This document shows, piece by piece, positions 12,794 through 25,930 of a stretch of 64,000 bases of DNA. Within the stretch, counting starts at the first letter, position 1, and each line of letters opens with the position of its first letter. The DNA is from Nageia nagi (Eukaryota; Pinophyta). The notes under the pieces are model-generated. The model was not told where the DNA came from and did not search any database. It saw only the letters and a program-made list of their open reading frames with translations. The translations under genes and the position numbers were made by a program. The stretch lies in assembly GCA_050084985.1 (NCBI GenBank), contig JBITNC010000001.1, positions 37,262,001 through 37,326,000 on the forward strand, in the 5' to 3' direction.

Positions 12794-13263
12794 TTTAGTT
12801 GCTCTCAAGAGGGGATCTTTTAATAGAAAGCCTTAAAAACATGTGCATGCACAAGCTCATTAAAAAACCTCCTATTTTTAAAATTTACTGCATCCTCTTT
12901 TAATTTATTAAACCCCTCATGATAAACCCTTATATAATAAATAATATCCCTTTTTTAAAACTTACCATTTTGCCAAAAAAAAAAAATGAATACTTATTAG
13001 TAGTTTTACTATTTCATCAATGTATAATATTTCTTTTAGTACTAGAAAAGTCCACTCAAACATAGGCCTTGGATACCATGGGGTTCCAACTTGATTGCAT
13101 AGTTGATATTATCTTTGCACTCTTTATCTAGGCTTAATATGATCTCTTTTTAACCACCCATGGCTACATTGTATTCTTAAATGACAAAAGTAAAGAGAAA
13201 TAAAAGAATAATATCATAATTTAAGGGGGATTTTGGGTACACTAACTAGATAAAATACCATCC

Positions 13264-13345
13264 AACCCCTATTTTACCACCCCCTAAAAACCCCTTCCCT
13301 CTTAATAACCCCCCTTTTACCTCGATAAAAACTCCTCCCCCCTTT
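13264..13345 (-). other. G-run cluster in element B leader
   Basis: The element strand shows, in about 80 bases, runs of six, two, two, six, three, four, five and four G separated by short A/T-rich loops. This satisfies the usual G-quadruplex pattern several times over. It is striking in a window otherwise poor in G and C. Function is inference only. Confidence 0.6.
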
Positions 13346-13443
13346 CCTTATAAAATATGTACTAATATATTGATGCTTCAACTTCATATTAAAAATACCC
13401 CCTCATAGCATTCACATGTTATTTACCATTTCTTATTGATAGA

Positions 13444-13457
13444 CCCCCCCCCCCCCC
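13444..13457. repeat. 14-base C homopolymer
   Basis: An uninterrupted run of 14 C on the plus strand in the element B leader, poly-G in the element RNA sense. Confidence 0.95.
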
Positions 13458-13600
13458 ATGGTCACTCTTCTCCTTTGACCAACCTCAAGATCCTTTGGAA
13501 TCAATTTCAATCTTTGAGATCTCCTCTTGAACATCAAAAAACATGCCATTAGCAACTTGAAATCCCCAAAATTTTTACCCCAAAGTTTATGCACATAATA

Positions 13601-13610
13601 TTTGATACCA
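13601..13610 (-). other. Element B primer-binding site (initiator tRNA-Met type)
   Basis: On the minus strand the sequence TGGTATCAAA follows the LTR end ATAGATCA after two bases. TGGTATCA is the usual plant initiator-tRNA-Met complement, so this fixes the element orientation and the inner edge of the 5' LTR. Confidence 0.85.
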
Positions 13611-13612
13611 CA

Positions 13613-14324
13613 TGATCTATAATCACCAAATGCTTATATCATACTTGGATCCTCACTTACAAATTCAAACAAAATAACATTCACCATTATAAGATCCATC
13701 AAATTGTATATATATTTAAAATTGCATAATTAAAACTACAAATTAATAATCTCAATCATACATAATAATATTAATATAATTATTTATACTAGTTTATCCA
13801 ATGTGGGCTAATCTAGCATGGAATTGGAGCCTTCTCTTCTCATTGTCTATGGATATTACAATATTACATTCATAAAGAAATACCATAAAAATAATGGCAG
13901 TACTATCTCCTACAACACTACTACAATCTCTTACAAAAAAAGAACAACTATAAAAATTCTAGAATGAATCTTAGTCTTCTTTCAAATATTTACAATCTTA
14001 AAACCTCAAAACTCTCTAAAAATCCATTATGGAATCAAGAGAGTAGTATGCCTTTATATAGGCCTATAAATATCTCCAAGACACCAATTGATGATCCTGA
14101 ATAGCTCAACTTGAATTGTTGATGCCCCTTCAACTTCCATTGCTGACTCATTAAGACTCACATTGTTAAAAACCTAAAAATAGTAGATGCACACTTTTAA
14201 CAACATGATTTTTCATCACCAATCACCTCTAGATTTCAATCTTTCGTATATCTCTAAGCATAGATACCTGTGGAATGATTACTACTCCTATAGAGATCAA
14301 CATGATAATATCCATTTCAAATCA
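13613..14324 (-). repeat. Element B 5' LTR
   Basis: 712 bp with TG...CA ends, the partner of 4901-5615. Its minus-strand 3' end abuts the PBS. Divergence from the other LTR is high by eye. Confidence 0.9.
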
Positions 14325-14403
14325 ATGGTGAACATAATGGTATGGTATGAACACATAGGGAAGTGCACCCAATAGTCAATATGCTTTAGAAATAACTTTA
14401 TGA

Positions 14404-14404
<1 letters not shown>

Positions 14405-14447
<43 letters not shown>
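14405..14447. repeat. TA dinucleotide microsatellite
   Basis: A perfect TA run just outside the element B 5' LTR. The short minus-strand ORF crossing it, with a Tyr-Ile repeat, is an artefact. Confidence 0.95.
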
Positions 14448-14452
<5 letters not shown>

Positions 14453-15900
14453 TATATTTTTGTATTTTATAGTTTTTTTTTGTTTTTATAATTTTTATAT
14501 TTTTTTTTAATAATTTTTTATTCGTCTTATAAATTTTCATGATTAAATCTATTTCATATGAAGGATTGCAATAACTGACTATGAGAGATGGTGTGAAAGT
14601 GACATAGCATACAGATGGCATAATCAATGGATCAGTGTGATGTATGACTAGTGACAAAAATAGAAAATATAAATCCTAATGGAAACTATTTAGTGATATT
14701 ACATGGGTAATGGTAAGTATGTTGAATGACTCATGAGGGTGTAATGATGGTGGACCATAAAATGTAATGAGTTGACATAAGAATGTATTGATACAGGCAT
14801 TGATTGTAATCCTCCATATGAAGTCTAGTCTAGAAAATAAGCAAATGAGATTTTGGAGAAACTCTTCATTAAGTATATCATAAATTATACAAGTTCCCCA
14901 ACATGGTTTATGATTAATAGTGATACTCTTACAAAATAAACTTTTGAGGGAAAATTAGGTTTGATCAGATTTATCTAGAAGATTAAAAAAGGCTACCATA
15001 GATAAGATTTTATGTTGAACACCATTAAGAAACTCAAAAAAGTGATATGTATCTATATCTAGTGTTGGAGTATGACTCTCTATATGATCACTAGGGAATG
15101 TACAAGGCTAACATGGAATGTGTAGGGAAGAAAAATCCCAAGGTATAGGTGGAATGTTATATGGATAAACTATACATTAATTAGTGGGTTCAAAAGTACA
15201 ATGAGGATGACTCGTGATGTATGTGTGTTGAATGCAACCTGCCATCTGCAATATTATATATGCAAATTTTATAGATTGAAGAAAGCTATATAAACAAAAC
15301 ATATATAAAGCTTTTATTTCCATGAAAATAATTAATAAGCATGCAAATATCAAGCGATATATATACACAGATACACATTTTATTATTTTTATGTTTTGTA
15401 ATATTTTTGTTATATTTTTATTATTTGTTTTAACATGATACAAAATGATTTATAATCCTTGAATATAATTATTTTATGGATTTCTTACAAATGATCTAAC
15501 ATCCATGACTCAAGTGGTAATATTAAGGAGGCCTAAATCGAAAGTGAAGAGGTCCTTTTCCTAAAATAGATGGTTGATAGTGAATAGTGTACAAAACAAG
15601 TCATGGGAGTGATAGTCTAGGTTTTGGCTTGAAATTTATGATAGCTTTCTTAGGTTCCATAGATGAAGTTGAAGTTTTAGTGCATACCTTAAAAAGCATA
15701 AAAAAGAAGGGTATATATAATAGTGTATAATAAAATGGGCAATGATGGTATTGATGGTAGTGGAAAGACTAAAAATGTGAACTATGGAATGATACTTCCT
15801 ATAGTAACCATGAAACTCCTACTATCAGTAGTAATTAAAAATCATTTTTTATTAACCTTTTTAATTCTATTTATTTCATCAAGGCATTGAATAATTCATT
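14448..15900. other. Non-coding region left of element C
   Basis: No gene, LTR match or PPT recognised. The 3' LTR of element C would be expected here, but I could not match it to sequence beyond 25949. Confidence 0.4.
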
Positions 15901-15904
15901 AAAA

Positions 15905-16920
15905 TTATATTTTTACATTAAAAGGATTGTTCACATAATAATTGTTACTAAATAATGAACTATAATTATATACAATTTTATCATTCATAAAGGATGATGC
16001 AAGATATGACAATACTTGATTAGAGACAACTAAATTCAAGGTAAAAGAACATCCCATAAATTTAATATGGACATCTTCAACACATTTTATCAAAATTTTG
16101 GGTTTGTCATAAGGCCAATGTAGATGAAACCATTGTAATGAACTAATATCATATTCTTGTTCCATCCATATTTCATATGCTTTTACTTCAATTTTTACTT
16201 TTTAACCATTTATTTTTAATTCCCATGTGTTTGATGTCTTTTTTTCAAAATATTTCATGGCTATCACTAATTGCATTTCTCTTGGTAAATCAAGGAAATG
16301 AGCCATAAGTGTAGAATAATTTTCTTGAAGTAATTGCATGTAAATGTCTCCTTTGTATCTATCCATAAAATTTTGACCAACATAATCAAATTGAAAATGT
16401 GTTTTCTTTGGGACTAATAACACTTTTGTTTTCAAAGTATTCCCTAAATGGTTATGGAAAGAAGAGAAAAGAAACCTTGATCTCAATCAAGAAAATCATT
16501 TAGTAATGTTTCTTTTAACTCTCTTTGATTTCATTTGTTTAGGCACAAATGTAGGAGAAAAAATATAAATTAACTGTTGATAGCATATGTCTCCTACAAG
16601 CTAATTCATCGAATTCAAAACGGGATGTAAGCTTTGTAGATTTTGAGATGCAACATCTAAAACCTAATCATTAAAAATGCATTCAAGTATGAGTCTAGGT
16701 GTTGTAGTAGGCCAATATAAGCATAAAAATTTATTTTACGTATTTTCTTATGGTAATGCTTAAAAATTAAAAAGTACATAACCCTATCTATGTAAATATC
16801 AAGATTATCTCCTGTAACATAGATTTTCCATCCATCAAATTTACCTAGATAATTATTCAAGGTTGGATCTCTTTGTATGTCAGTAGGTAATCAAAGAAAA
16901 AAATTTATCCTTGGAAAATA
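15905..16920 (-). pseudogene. Element C accessory ORF downstream of integrase, unknown
   Basis: A protein-like reading of roughly 340 codons follows integrase on the same strand, in the position of an env-like gene. Open parts are 16657-16860 (YLGKFDGWKIYVTGDNLDI, YIGLLQHLDSYLNAF), 16202-16486 (FHNHLGNTLKTKVLLVPKK, FDYVGQNFMDRYKGDIYMQ) and 15905-16165 (WFHLHWPYDKPKILIKCVE, FMGCSFTLNLVVSNQVLSYL). Only stops and short frameshifts separate them. No signal peptide or clear membrane segment is visible. I do not recognise the family. It could be a captured host gene or an element-specific protein. Confidence 0.5.
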
Positions 16921-17170
16921 ACTTTTGTGAGTTTATATATAGCTCTATCTCCTAGATATATAGGCTTTTCATATCATAGTATTTATCATATTCCTTTTCT
17001 TTCCAATGGCACATGAGCATTCTTGATCCTTTTAATTTTCATTTGTTAAATTCATTCATTTTTATTATTTTATTGTAAAAATTTTGATATATATAACTAT
17101 ATATTGATAATATATACATAAAAAATAAAGTAACTTTAACTATAAAAGGCGTGAAGATGCATGATACTTA

Positions 17171-18260
17171 TTATCTCACACTCTTCATTACCTTCCATGT
17201 TGAAGCTAAATGATATGCTCTAGAACTAAATTTTCTTTTAATTATATAAGGTCCTAACCAATTAGGGGCAAATTTATCACAAATTTGTATTTCCATTGAT
17301 GAATTTTTTTGGTTTTCTTTAAGTACAAGGTCTCCTATATTGAATTCATGAATTTTATCCCTTTTATCAAAAGCTCTTTTAATACAATTTTGATATGTAT
17401 GCATATGTTCTAGTGCATTAACTCATCTTTTGTATAACAATAATAATTAGTCTAATCATGTTTGGAAAGATGATTCATTAGTAATATAATCTTGTAAATC
17501 AATTTGCAGAGATAAAATTTCTATTTCCAAGGGCAAAATTGCTTTTGCTCCATAAATAAGAGAGAATGGGGTTGCCCTAGTGGGAATTCTAATACGAGTG
17601 CAATAAGCCCATAAAGCATGTGGAATCCTTGCATGTCAATCTCTATAAGAATTATCTATGGTTTTAAGAAAAATAATTTGAATAGTTTTATTTGTAGCCT
17701 CAACATTTCCATTCCCTTAGGGGCAATAAGGCATCAAAGAACTTATTCTAATAGGGTATCCTTTGTATAAGGCTAACACTTCCTTATTTTTGAAATTCAT
17801 TCCATTATCTATGATAATTTGAGTGGGAATTCCAAAATGATAGATAATATGATGTTCTATGAATTTTGCTATTAGTGGTCCTTTTGTGGAGATCATAGGA
17901 ATATATTGAACCCATTTTTTGAAAAAGCATATAATTTTTATTATAAAATTATGACCACCTTAGGAAATAGGAGATATCTAACCTATAAGATCCAATGCCC
18001 ATATCAAAAATGGCCATAATGATTACATGGGTTATAATGTTTATGATGGTTAGTTAAACAAACTAGAATGTTCTTAGCATTTGATGAATTTTTTAACATA
18101 TTCAAAATAATCACACTCCATAGTAGGCCAATAGTAGCCCATGCATACTAGTCATTTTGCGATTACAATATGTTATAATGTCCTCCACATATTCCATCAT
18201 GTGCATATGAGATTTCTATTTATGAATCCACACATTCCAATCATCAAATAGTTATATTGA
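17171..18260 (-). pseudogene. Element C integrase
   Basis: The C-terminal end is open (17171-17404): KRAFDKRDKIHEFNIGDLVL, then WLGPYIIKRKFSSRAYHLAS, the module that follows the catalytic core in Athila/Tat-type elements. The core upstream is heavily interrupted; fragments such as ISPKDH and the segment around 17700-17900 are recognisable only by position and composition. It lies directly downstream of the second RNase H. Confidence 0.7.
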
Positions 18261-18590
18261 TAGGTAATATTCCATACTTCAAAATTTAAATAGTTGGATA
18301 TGCCATAAATTTGATCTTCCATTGTAATATCAAGAATCACATATTCCATAATATCCATTTCCAATGCAGATTGGGTAATTTGGACTATCTTGATGTGTAT
18401 AGTTTATTGATGGGGTTTCTTATATATCAAAGATCTAAATTAATCCATAGCATCAGTGAACCTATTGGTTGATCTTGGTGTTGGCTCTAGGTTGTATTTT
18501 CAAATTATTGTAGCAAATTATCCACCAATGTTTTATATTTTTGGAGTAAAGATTCTTTACATTGAAAATTTCCTTTAACTTGATTTATAA

Positions 18591-18989
18591 TTAATAATGA
18601 ATACCCAATGAATTTGACTTTCTTAGCCTTAATTTCATGGCTATTTTTATAGCTAATATCAAGGCTTCATACTCAACATTGTTATTGGTACATGGAAAGT
18701 GAAGTTTAAAGGAGTAAGGTATGGGAACCCCTTGACATGTTATGAATAAAACACCTACACCTCCACTTATTTCACATATAGATTTGTTAAAGTATATTAC
18801 CATATCCCAATCTTCTTTAGGATCAATAGAAATTTCTATCTTGTCTAATTGAAAAATATGTTTTTTTGGTAATTCAATGATAAGTTGTCTATCATCGTGT
18901 AATGATACTTCTACAAGATAATAAACTATGACATGTTCTTTCATTAATTTATGACTTATAAATTGTATATCAAATTCAATCAAATGCAT
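18591..18989 (-). pseudogene. Element C second (archaeal-type) RNase H
   Basis: A 132-codon open frame encodes EDWDMVIYFNKSICEISGG, then GVPIPYSFKLHFPCTNNNVE and YEALILAIKIAMKL. This is the RNase H fold found after RT-RNase H in Tat-lineage plant elements. The first catalytic Asp, expected in YFDG, is Asn here (YFNK). The Glu of VEYEAL is kept, and the third acidic residue near the end (LGIHY) is lost. Confidence 0.8.
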
Positions 18990-20330
18990 AATCTATTTAG
19001 ATTTCCTTATATTTTGATAAGTTTTGTTCATCATATATTTTAATGGATCTGCTTTAGCTATTATATAAGTAGTATGATTTAGCATATAATGTCTTAGCTT
19101 CTTTGTTGTGAAGATAATTGCTAAACATAACTTTTCCATATATACATACTTAATTTCATAGCTAACTAGAGTTCAACTAAGATAATATATGGCTTTGTCA
19201 TTATTTTCATTCTTTTGAGTAAGCATAGTTCCTAATGTCGATTTTGTAGTGGACGTGTAAAGTAGAAATGGTTTCCCTTTCTTAGGTGGAACTAAAATTG
19301 GAGGTGATAAAAGGTAGCATTTTATTTTATCAAATGCTTCTTGTTGTTCATTTCCCTAATGAAATGTAATCCCCTCTATTAACAATTTATTGAAGGGTTT
19401 GCATTTATATGATAATTATGATATGAAGCATCTTATAGCTTGCAACTTACCTTGAAGTATTTATAATTATTTTATATTTGAAAAGGGAGACATATTCACT
19501 ATCACTTTGATCTTATTAGGGCCTACTTCAATTCCTAATCTATAAATAATAACACTTAATAATTTTTCTGAAGTGACCCCAAAAACATATTTTTTGGGAT
19601 TTAATCAAATATTATGCTCTATTAATCTATCAAATATTTTTACAAGTACCTTTTGATGGTCTTCTTTGGTTTTATATTTGGATAATAAATCATCTACATA
19701 ATCTTCCATGATATCTTGCATGTAATCATAAAAAATGTATGTCACTACACATTTATAAGTATCTCTTGCATTCTTTAGGCCAAAGAGAAGGCTATTTTAT
19801 GTTGATCTTAAAGTTCTACTCATATTTGATTATACCCTAAGAATCCATCAATAAAGGATAGAATTTCATATCCAATAGTAGAATCAACTAAATTATCTAT
19901 GTCAAGTAACAAAAAATTATCCTTAGGGCAAGCCTTGTTTAAGTATCTAAAATCTATACATATTTGAATTTTTCCATTGGACTTTTTGACTAGCACCATG
20001 TTAGAGATCCAATTAGAATAATTAGTGGGAGGTATGAATTTTTATTCTAAGATTTTTTGTAAATCTTCTTTCACCATAAATGCTATTATAGGATGCATCT
20101 TGCATAATTTCTATTTAACTAGCTTAGCATTCTATTTAATACCTAGGTTATGTACCACCAAGTTTGGACCCAATCCTAGCATATTGGTATATGACCATGT
20201 AAATATTTTTTATTTTTCTTTAAGTGTAGATATGAATTCTTGTCTTTCATCTTTGGTAAATGACTTTCCTATTTGAATAAATTTTGGATTATTAGGATCC
20301 TCACTTAAATCTACCTAGATGGTTTCTTCA
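18990..20330 (-). pseudogene. Element C reverse transcriptase and first RNase H
   Basis: The minus strand encodes FIPPTNYSNWISNMVLVKKS, then IQICIDFRYLNKACPKDNF and LSFIDGFLGYNQI. The active site YVDD is intact at 19689-19700 (MEDYVDDLL). Many stops and at least two frameshifts follow. The RT-connection and first RNase H traces extend to about 19000. Confidence 0.85.
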
Positions 20331-21320
20331 ATTAACATATGATATCCCTCTTCCAACTAATTGGGTATTAGAATCCAATTTTTATCATTTAAGTTTCATT
20401 CTTCATCTTAACCTAAATCCTTTTCCACCAAGGTTGTATTTATGATGAATTTAGATTTTTGTATTATAGTATTTATATCTTTCAATTCTTATAATATGGG
20501 TTACTTAGAGATGAATGTAAAATCCATAATATCCTCATCTACCATAAAGTATGATGAAGAGCTACTTGAGCTTGATGAACTTAATATTTTGAACTCATCA
20601 CTCCCAAACTAGTCAAAGGATATTTTTTTGGGAATTGAATAAGATATTTCTTCAATATCAACCATGTTAATTGATATAATATCAATAAATAAATTAATCA
20701 AAGATAACATATCATATTTTGAACTATATTGGTTTGGTAACCATTTAACATTCTCACATGACTCTTCATATCCAAGTTTTTTTTGTTCAAGTTTGACTAT
20801 TTCATAATGAGATTCCTTTTTATTCTTACCTTTATATCCCAATCCCATTTTATTAGTTGGTAATTGGTAGTAGATATCAATTGTATATTAAGGTCCTTAT
20901 TCCTAATGACCTCAACCATGTCCCTTTCATTGACATTTATTAAAATATCTTTGGAAAAATGACCTCACATAAGGTGATAAATATTCTAATGAATTGCAAA
21001 AAGCACCTTCATGTGGTTTAGGTAAATAAGTAAGAGGTGGTTTTATAGGATTTGAATAGACAAAAAGGGTTAATTAGGAACTCTTCCTAATGGTATTAGT
21101 TTCACAACTACACTGGGAGATTCCTTAGGTCTTCCCATTTCTTGAGCATAGGGAATACTAGAGATAACATCATTAATTCCAAACTCTACTATACCACAAT
21201 CTAAATTAGTAGTAGATGTTTGATTACTTGTAATAGTGGTTGCTCCATTTTATACCCTACAGTAATTGGAAACCAAATTGATTCCATTGTTGAACATAAA
21301 GCATCATTAAATGCTTTTAG

Positions 21321-21617
21321 TTATAGTGATGGTGTACATATACATGAAAAATGAATGTTCAAATTTTTATACATCATTGTTGAAATAATATTTATTTCTG
21401 AACCTTCATCAATCAAGATTCTCTTAAAATTATTTCCATTTACCTTAGCTATAATATGCAAAGGTGGATCTTGAGCATGTGCCTCATTTGAATGTTTAAA
21501 TTTAGTATCATAGAAAATAATAATAAGTTTTTCAATTATTTTAATGTTTCCTATAAAAGATAGAGAGGTTTTAGGATCATTTATATCTAGTTTGATTGCT
21601 TGTAGTAATTGATCCAT
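21321..21617 (-). pseudogene. Element C aspartic protease
   Basis: A 98-codon open frame includes DPPLHIIAKVNGNNFKRILI and DEGSEINIISTMMYKNL. The catalytic Asp is kept, but the next residues read EGS in place of the usual S/G-G pattern. It lies between the gag zinc knuckle and RT, as expected. About 0.9 kb between it and RT is decayed linker sequence. Confidence 0.75.
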
Positions 21618-21942
21618 TGCATCCCTATGATCCTTGGATTTTTGTAGTAACTCAAATAAAGATATTTCACTTGTGAATTTTTTAGTTGTTGATGTAGAGC
21701 TCCCTTCAAAAAGACTTTAGGAAGTTATGGCTTGGGTATGTGTGGCTACATAACAACCTCGATTAGTTGATTATCTAGAACAACATTTTATTTTCCTTAT
21801 ACCTTTTGAGCTCGTGTAGTTATATTAACCATTCCTATGACAGTTGAATTACTATAACTCCAATTTTCTATTACTTTATTCTCATGTGGATGCAATGAAA
21901 TATTATTATATTAATATTGATGATGAGGATTTTGGTAAATTC

Positions 21943-24069
21943 TCATGTTTTTATTTTGAATAGCCATGGGATTATCAACTCCAATTTTCCATGATCAATT
22001 AGATCTTGAATCTTATGTTGTAAGGTTCTACATTTATTTGTATCATGACCCTTTTGATTATGGTAATGACATAATTCATTTTCATTATACCATCTACTTT
22101 CTTTAGCTTGAGGATATTTTGGCCTTTTATATGGTAAACAAATTACTTGATGATCACAAAGTTTCCTTAGAATATCATAAAGAGATTCTAATAAAGATGT
22201 GAACTTTCTTTTGGGTTTAGACTCATTTTCCTTGTTTTGTAGAGGATTCAATTTCACCTCTTTAGTAATGGAAACTTTATTAGTTGGTGATGGTTTACTT
22301 GTTTGTTCTATTTGATTTTCATTCTTAACATGAGATTCCTTTTTTTATAATTTTTATCTCATTGTCTTGGACTTTAACCTTTTCAATTATGAAAGCTCAA
22401 GAAATAGCTTTTTCAAAGGTCTTATGTTGTTGAATCAATAATATACAAGCAATAGACCTTAAACAACTTTGAATGAACATATTGAATAAATCCTCTTGAG
22501 GTAGTGTGTAAGGCATGCTTATCAATATTACCCTCTATCTTGAGATGAAATTTGTAACTGATTCATCTAGGAATTGTTAAAGTCTTGTAATATCATTGAT
22601 AGGATTTTCATCTATAATATTGATCCTAAAGTGTTCTAAGAATAGATTTTCTAATTAGGCATACAAACTGATGCTATACTCTATTAAGTTATTGTACAAA
22701 TCCATTGCTTATATAGAAAGCATCATGGGAAAGATACATAACATTAATGCATCATCATTAGCAATTACATAACTTGAATACTTGAATCATATAAGATGTT
22801 CTTTAGGATCTTCCTTTCCTTTAAATGGTTTTATTTTTAGAATTTTAAATTTAAAAATAATCTCCTTTTTTAGAAAAATAGGATGAATAGGCTTGTTATA
22901 AATTATTTTGTATGATACCTTTTGTTTACCTTGCATACATGATTCCTTTCAATTTCCATTAACCTTTTATGAAGATAATACTTTTCTTCTACTTGATTTT
23001 GATACATATTATATTCATCATTTTTATCATCCACTCCTTCATCATACCTTAGGAATGATTTAGACCTTGTTTAGAAGGTGTCTTGGCCTCATAATAAGTC
23101 CCATCATATGTTGAAGAGGAAGTTGGAGATTATTGAGGTGGTCATTGAGGTAATTGTGATCTAGGAGGGCAATATGGTTTTCCCTTATCCTTACATGGAG
23201 GAAAGACATATTTATGAAGTTCATTTTATTAGTTTCTAAGTAAAACTTCTTTTCTCTTAGCCAAATAAGGATCTTGATACCTATATTTTCCATTACCCTA
23301 TGGTTATAAACATTACACTTTGGATTGTTCTTTTCTATCTCTATCCAACCTTTGATTAAGCTCATGTTGGTTTGAGACATTTTGCTTATTATGATGCATT
23401 ATTTATGTTTTATTTTGATGTAAATTTAACACTAATTTTACTTGTAATCATTATTGTTCAATAAACCCAATGGGTTTCCTCTATTGTTGTACGCTTAGAT
23501 TATAAGGAACCAACCCTTATTATTTTTGTTGTTGCATGTTATTTTGAAGTGGATACTCTTTCCTATGCACATAGGTAGGTATTTTTTGCAACTTAAACTT
23601 CATTGGGTTGTGCTTATCCTTTACATCATATTCTTGTTTAGGTGTTCCATAACTTGATAAGGGAGTTGAAATATTTAATTTCAACACATGAAAAGGATTA
23701 TCATAAACCCTAAAGTGATCTCATGACTTTGGAAATTGGAGTAGTCGTATGTATAGAGATTTGGTCATTGAATTCTTCTATCTACGTAGATATTATGGAA
23801 GGAGTATAATTATATCTTCTTAGATATGATTGAACTAAATGTCCATTTGATAAGTAGTGTATAACATAGTTATACTTAGGTTTTGAAGGACCTATTTGAA
23901 ACATCATATTATCCAAATGGACTTTTAAAGGAGGTATGATCTTTTCTTCATTCTCTTCCATGCTATTGGTTACTTGTTTATCTTCTCTTAAATATTTTAG
24001 ATCTAAAGGAAGACTATGGGCATGAGAAGAATGAGGAATTTTTAACTCTATTAGACATTGTCTAACCAT
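21943..24069 (-). pseudogene. Element C gag
   Basis: Traces begin near an ATG at 24069. The core is at about 22910-22350, with motifs YVIANDDALMLCIFPMMLS, LENLFLEHFRINIIDENPI and LPQEDLFNMFIQSCL. The zinc-knuckle region, open at 21943-22257, has the C-H-C-type sequence LCHYHNQKGHDTNKCRTL, followed by LQHKIQDLIDHGKLEL. That tail is characteristic of Athila/Tat Gag proteins. Most interruptions are TAA or TAG where Gln is expected. Confidence 0.8.
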
Positions 24070-25930
24070 ATTTAATTTATCATTGATAGGGTTTGAGTAA
24101 ACTTCAAGATTTATATTTTGAGGAGTTTCTCTTCTTGAAATGTTCCTACTTAACCTATGACTTTCTCTTTCCTCTAAATAGTTTTTATATATGATTCTTG
24201 TTATTGATGAGCTCTTTGAGAATGAGTATTAAACATTTTCTCTTTCTATTTTTTTGAAATTATATTTGTAAGAAAATAATTAAATGCACAAACAATCTAC
24301 ATGCATACTTACATTTTCCATGTGATTATATTTTATAGATTTTTTTGCATATTTAGTTAAAATTTTTTAGTATGAGTGATATGAATTATATATTTTGATT
24401 TTTTAAATTTTCCTAGATTATTTTATTTAGTCAAGTGTTTAATCAAGGTAGGTTCATCATCTTATTAGGCTATCTATGGATAAGTAATGACTTGGTACTT
24501 AAAGTTGTCCCCTTAGTGTAATTGGGCTCAAGTAATGTCCTTGAGAACTATCTCAATGATTAAATCCAAGAATAGACCCCTTTTTATTGTCATTTGACCT
24601 AAAGTAATAGCTTCTAACCTATGAACTTGGTATTCATATTTAGGTTTTGGTTCTAAGGCTCATTACATTTTATCGATGGGAACACAAGATAATAAGGATC
24701 AATGGTTGATAATGACCTCCAACTCATTGATGTTCATTTTACTAGGCCTTATGAATATGCATTTAATCAAAATAAAGTAAATGTGGATTCAATTTCTAAC
24801 CCTCCTCATCATACATATCCATTAATTAAAATTTTTTAATATGATTCAAATAATATTTTAATTGGTGTGTAACTTTAGCTAGATAACCCATGAGATTTAT
24901 TGCCTTTTAATGAATTTCATTAATCCTTTCAATAATGGAAGTATTAAATGTAGTTTATTACCTCTTATTACAAGTCATAATCTCCTTCAACCACCTCTCA
25001 GCATGGTAAGGAAAAGCAAGTAAAAAGCCTTTAATGTGAGTAAATTTCCTTTTACTATGAGTTCATTTCCCCTTGTTATGAGTCATAATCATTCAACCAC
25101 CTTTTGGCATGAGTATTAATGTGTAGTTATTTTCTTCTCATTACAAATCATAATCCTTCAAATGCCTTTCAACATGGTATGGTAGAAAATTAAGAGTATT
25201 AATATGTAAATGTAACCACTAAGTTTATTAATCAATTTAATGTATCCTACTCTACCTTAAACCTGATTCATTCACCTTAGGTTCATTCCAAATTTAATGA
25301 TGATTAATTACCCCATCAAGTGTGGACATAACTTGTTGTAAATTTATTCACCAAATAGTGTAATGATGTAAAAAAGCAAAATTTCATTTACTATTTTTCT
25401 ATCCAATCCATTCTAATCACCTCCGATCACTTTTTAGCACAAAGGGAGAGCATAAGTGGAAGAGAGAAAAATATTATTAAGTGAATTGGTTTATTTTGTA
25501 CAATCCCTACCCAATAAATAACTAAATAATTTTTTTGAAACTAAATAATAAAAGTATTAAAAAAATACATTTTTGCCATTGATATTAAATACCCTCCCTT
25601 ACATGCACTCTAAGAAAAGGAATAAAAAATAAGGGATTATTTTTAATTTTCATCCTTAATTCCTAAATTGCACTTGTTATATCGATGAGAATGAAAAATT
25701 TGATCTTTGTCCTTAATCACTAGCATTTTGACCTAGTTATTGGCATCCCTATCTGATTGGTGGTGTATGATTCCTAATCATTAAGGAATTTAAAACTCTA
25801 GCCTAGAAAAGCATAGATAAAATAGAACATAATTATTTTCGATACCAAATGACACAAACTATAAAAATAATTGTAAAAGCATGAAAACACCCTACATTTT
25901 ATCATTGATGTTGTCTACATGTGAGGGGCC
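24070..25930 (-). other. Element C 5' leader
   Basis: About 1.9 kb between the PBS and gag without clear ORFs. It contains three diverged copies of a repeat of about 45 bp at 24961-25010, 25068-25115 and 25133-25185, each with AAGTCATAATC-like and TTCAACCACCTTT-like blocks. Confidence 0.5.

Larger units (their letters stand above)
12794..13600 (-). other. Element B 5' leader
   Basis: About 0.8 kb between PBS and gag, with no ORF. On the element strand it carries clustered G-runs and a long poly-G, listed separately. Confidence 0.6.
4901..14324 (-). mobile_element. Ty3/gypsy element B, complete but decayed, with both LTRs
   Basis: Two same-orientation repeats of about 715 bp (4901-5615 and 13613-14324) enclose gag, protease, RT, RNase H and integrase traces, all on the minus strand. 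A PBS lies against the right LTR and a purine tract (on the minus strand) against the left one. The LTRs differ by many substitutions and indels, so the insertion is old. The flanking five bases (AATAT and ATGGT) do not match, so no target duplication is visible. About 2.6 kb inside integrase is foreign. Element D at 36-38 kb belongs to the same family, judged by its protease and RT. Confidence 0.9.

Noticed and set aside
14376-14657. 93-codon minus-strand ORF
   Set aside because: Half of it is a Tyr-Ile run from the TA microsatellite, with no motif in the rest.
16930-16945. TATA-like sequence before the element C accessory ORF
   Set aside because: TATATA strings are common by chance here and no other promoter evidence exists.
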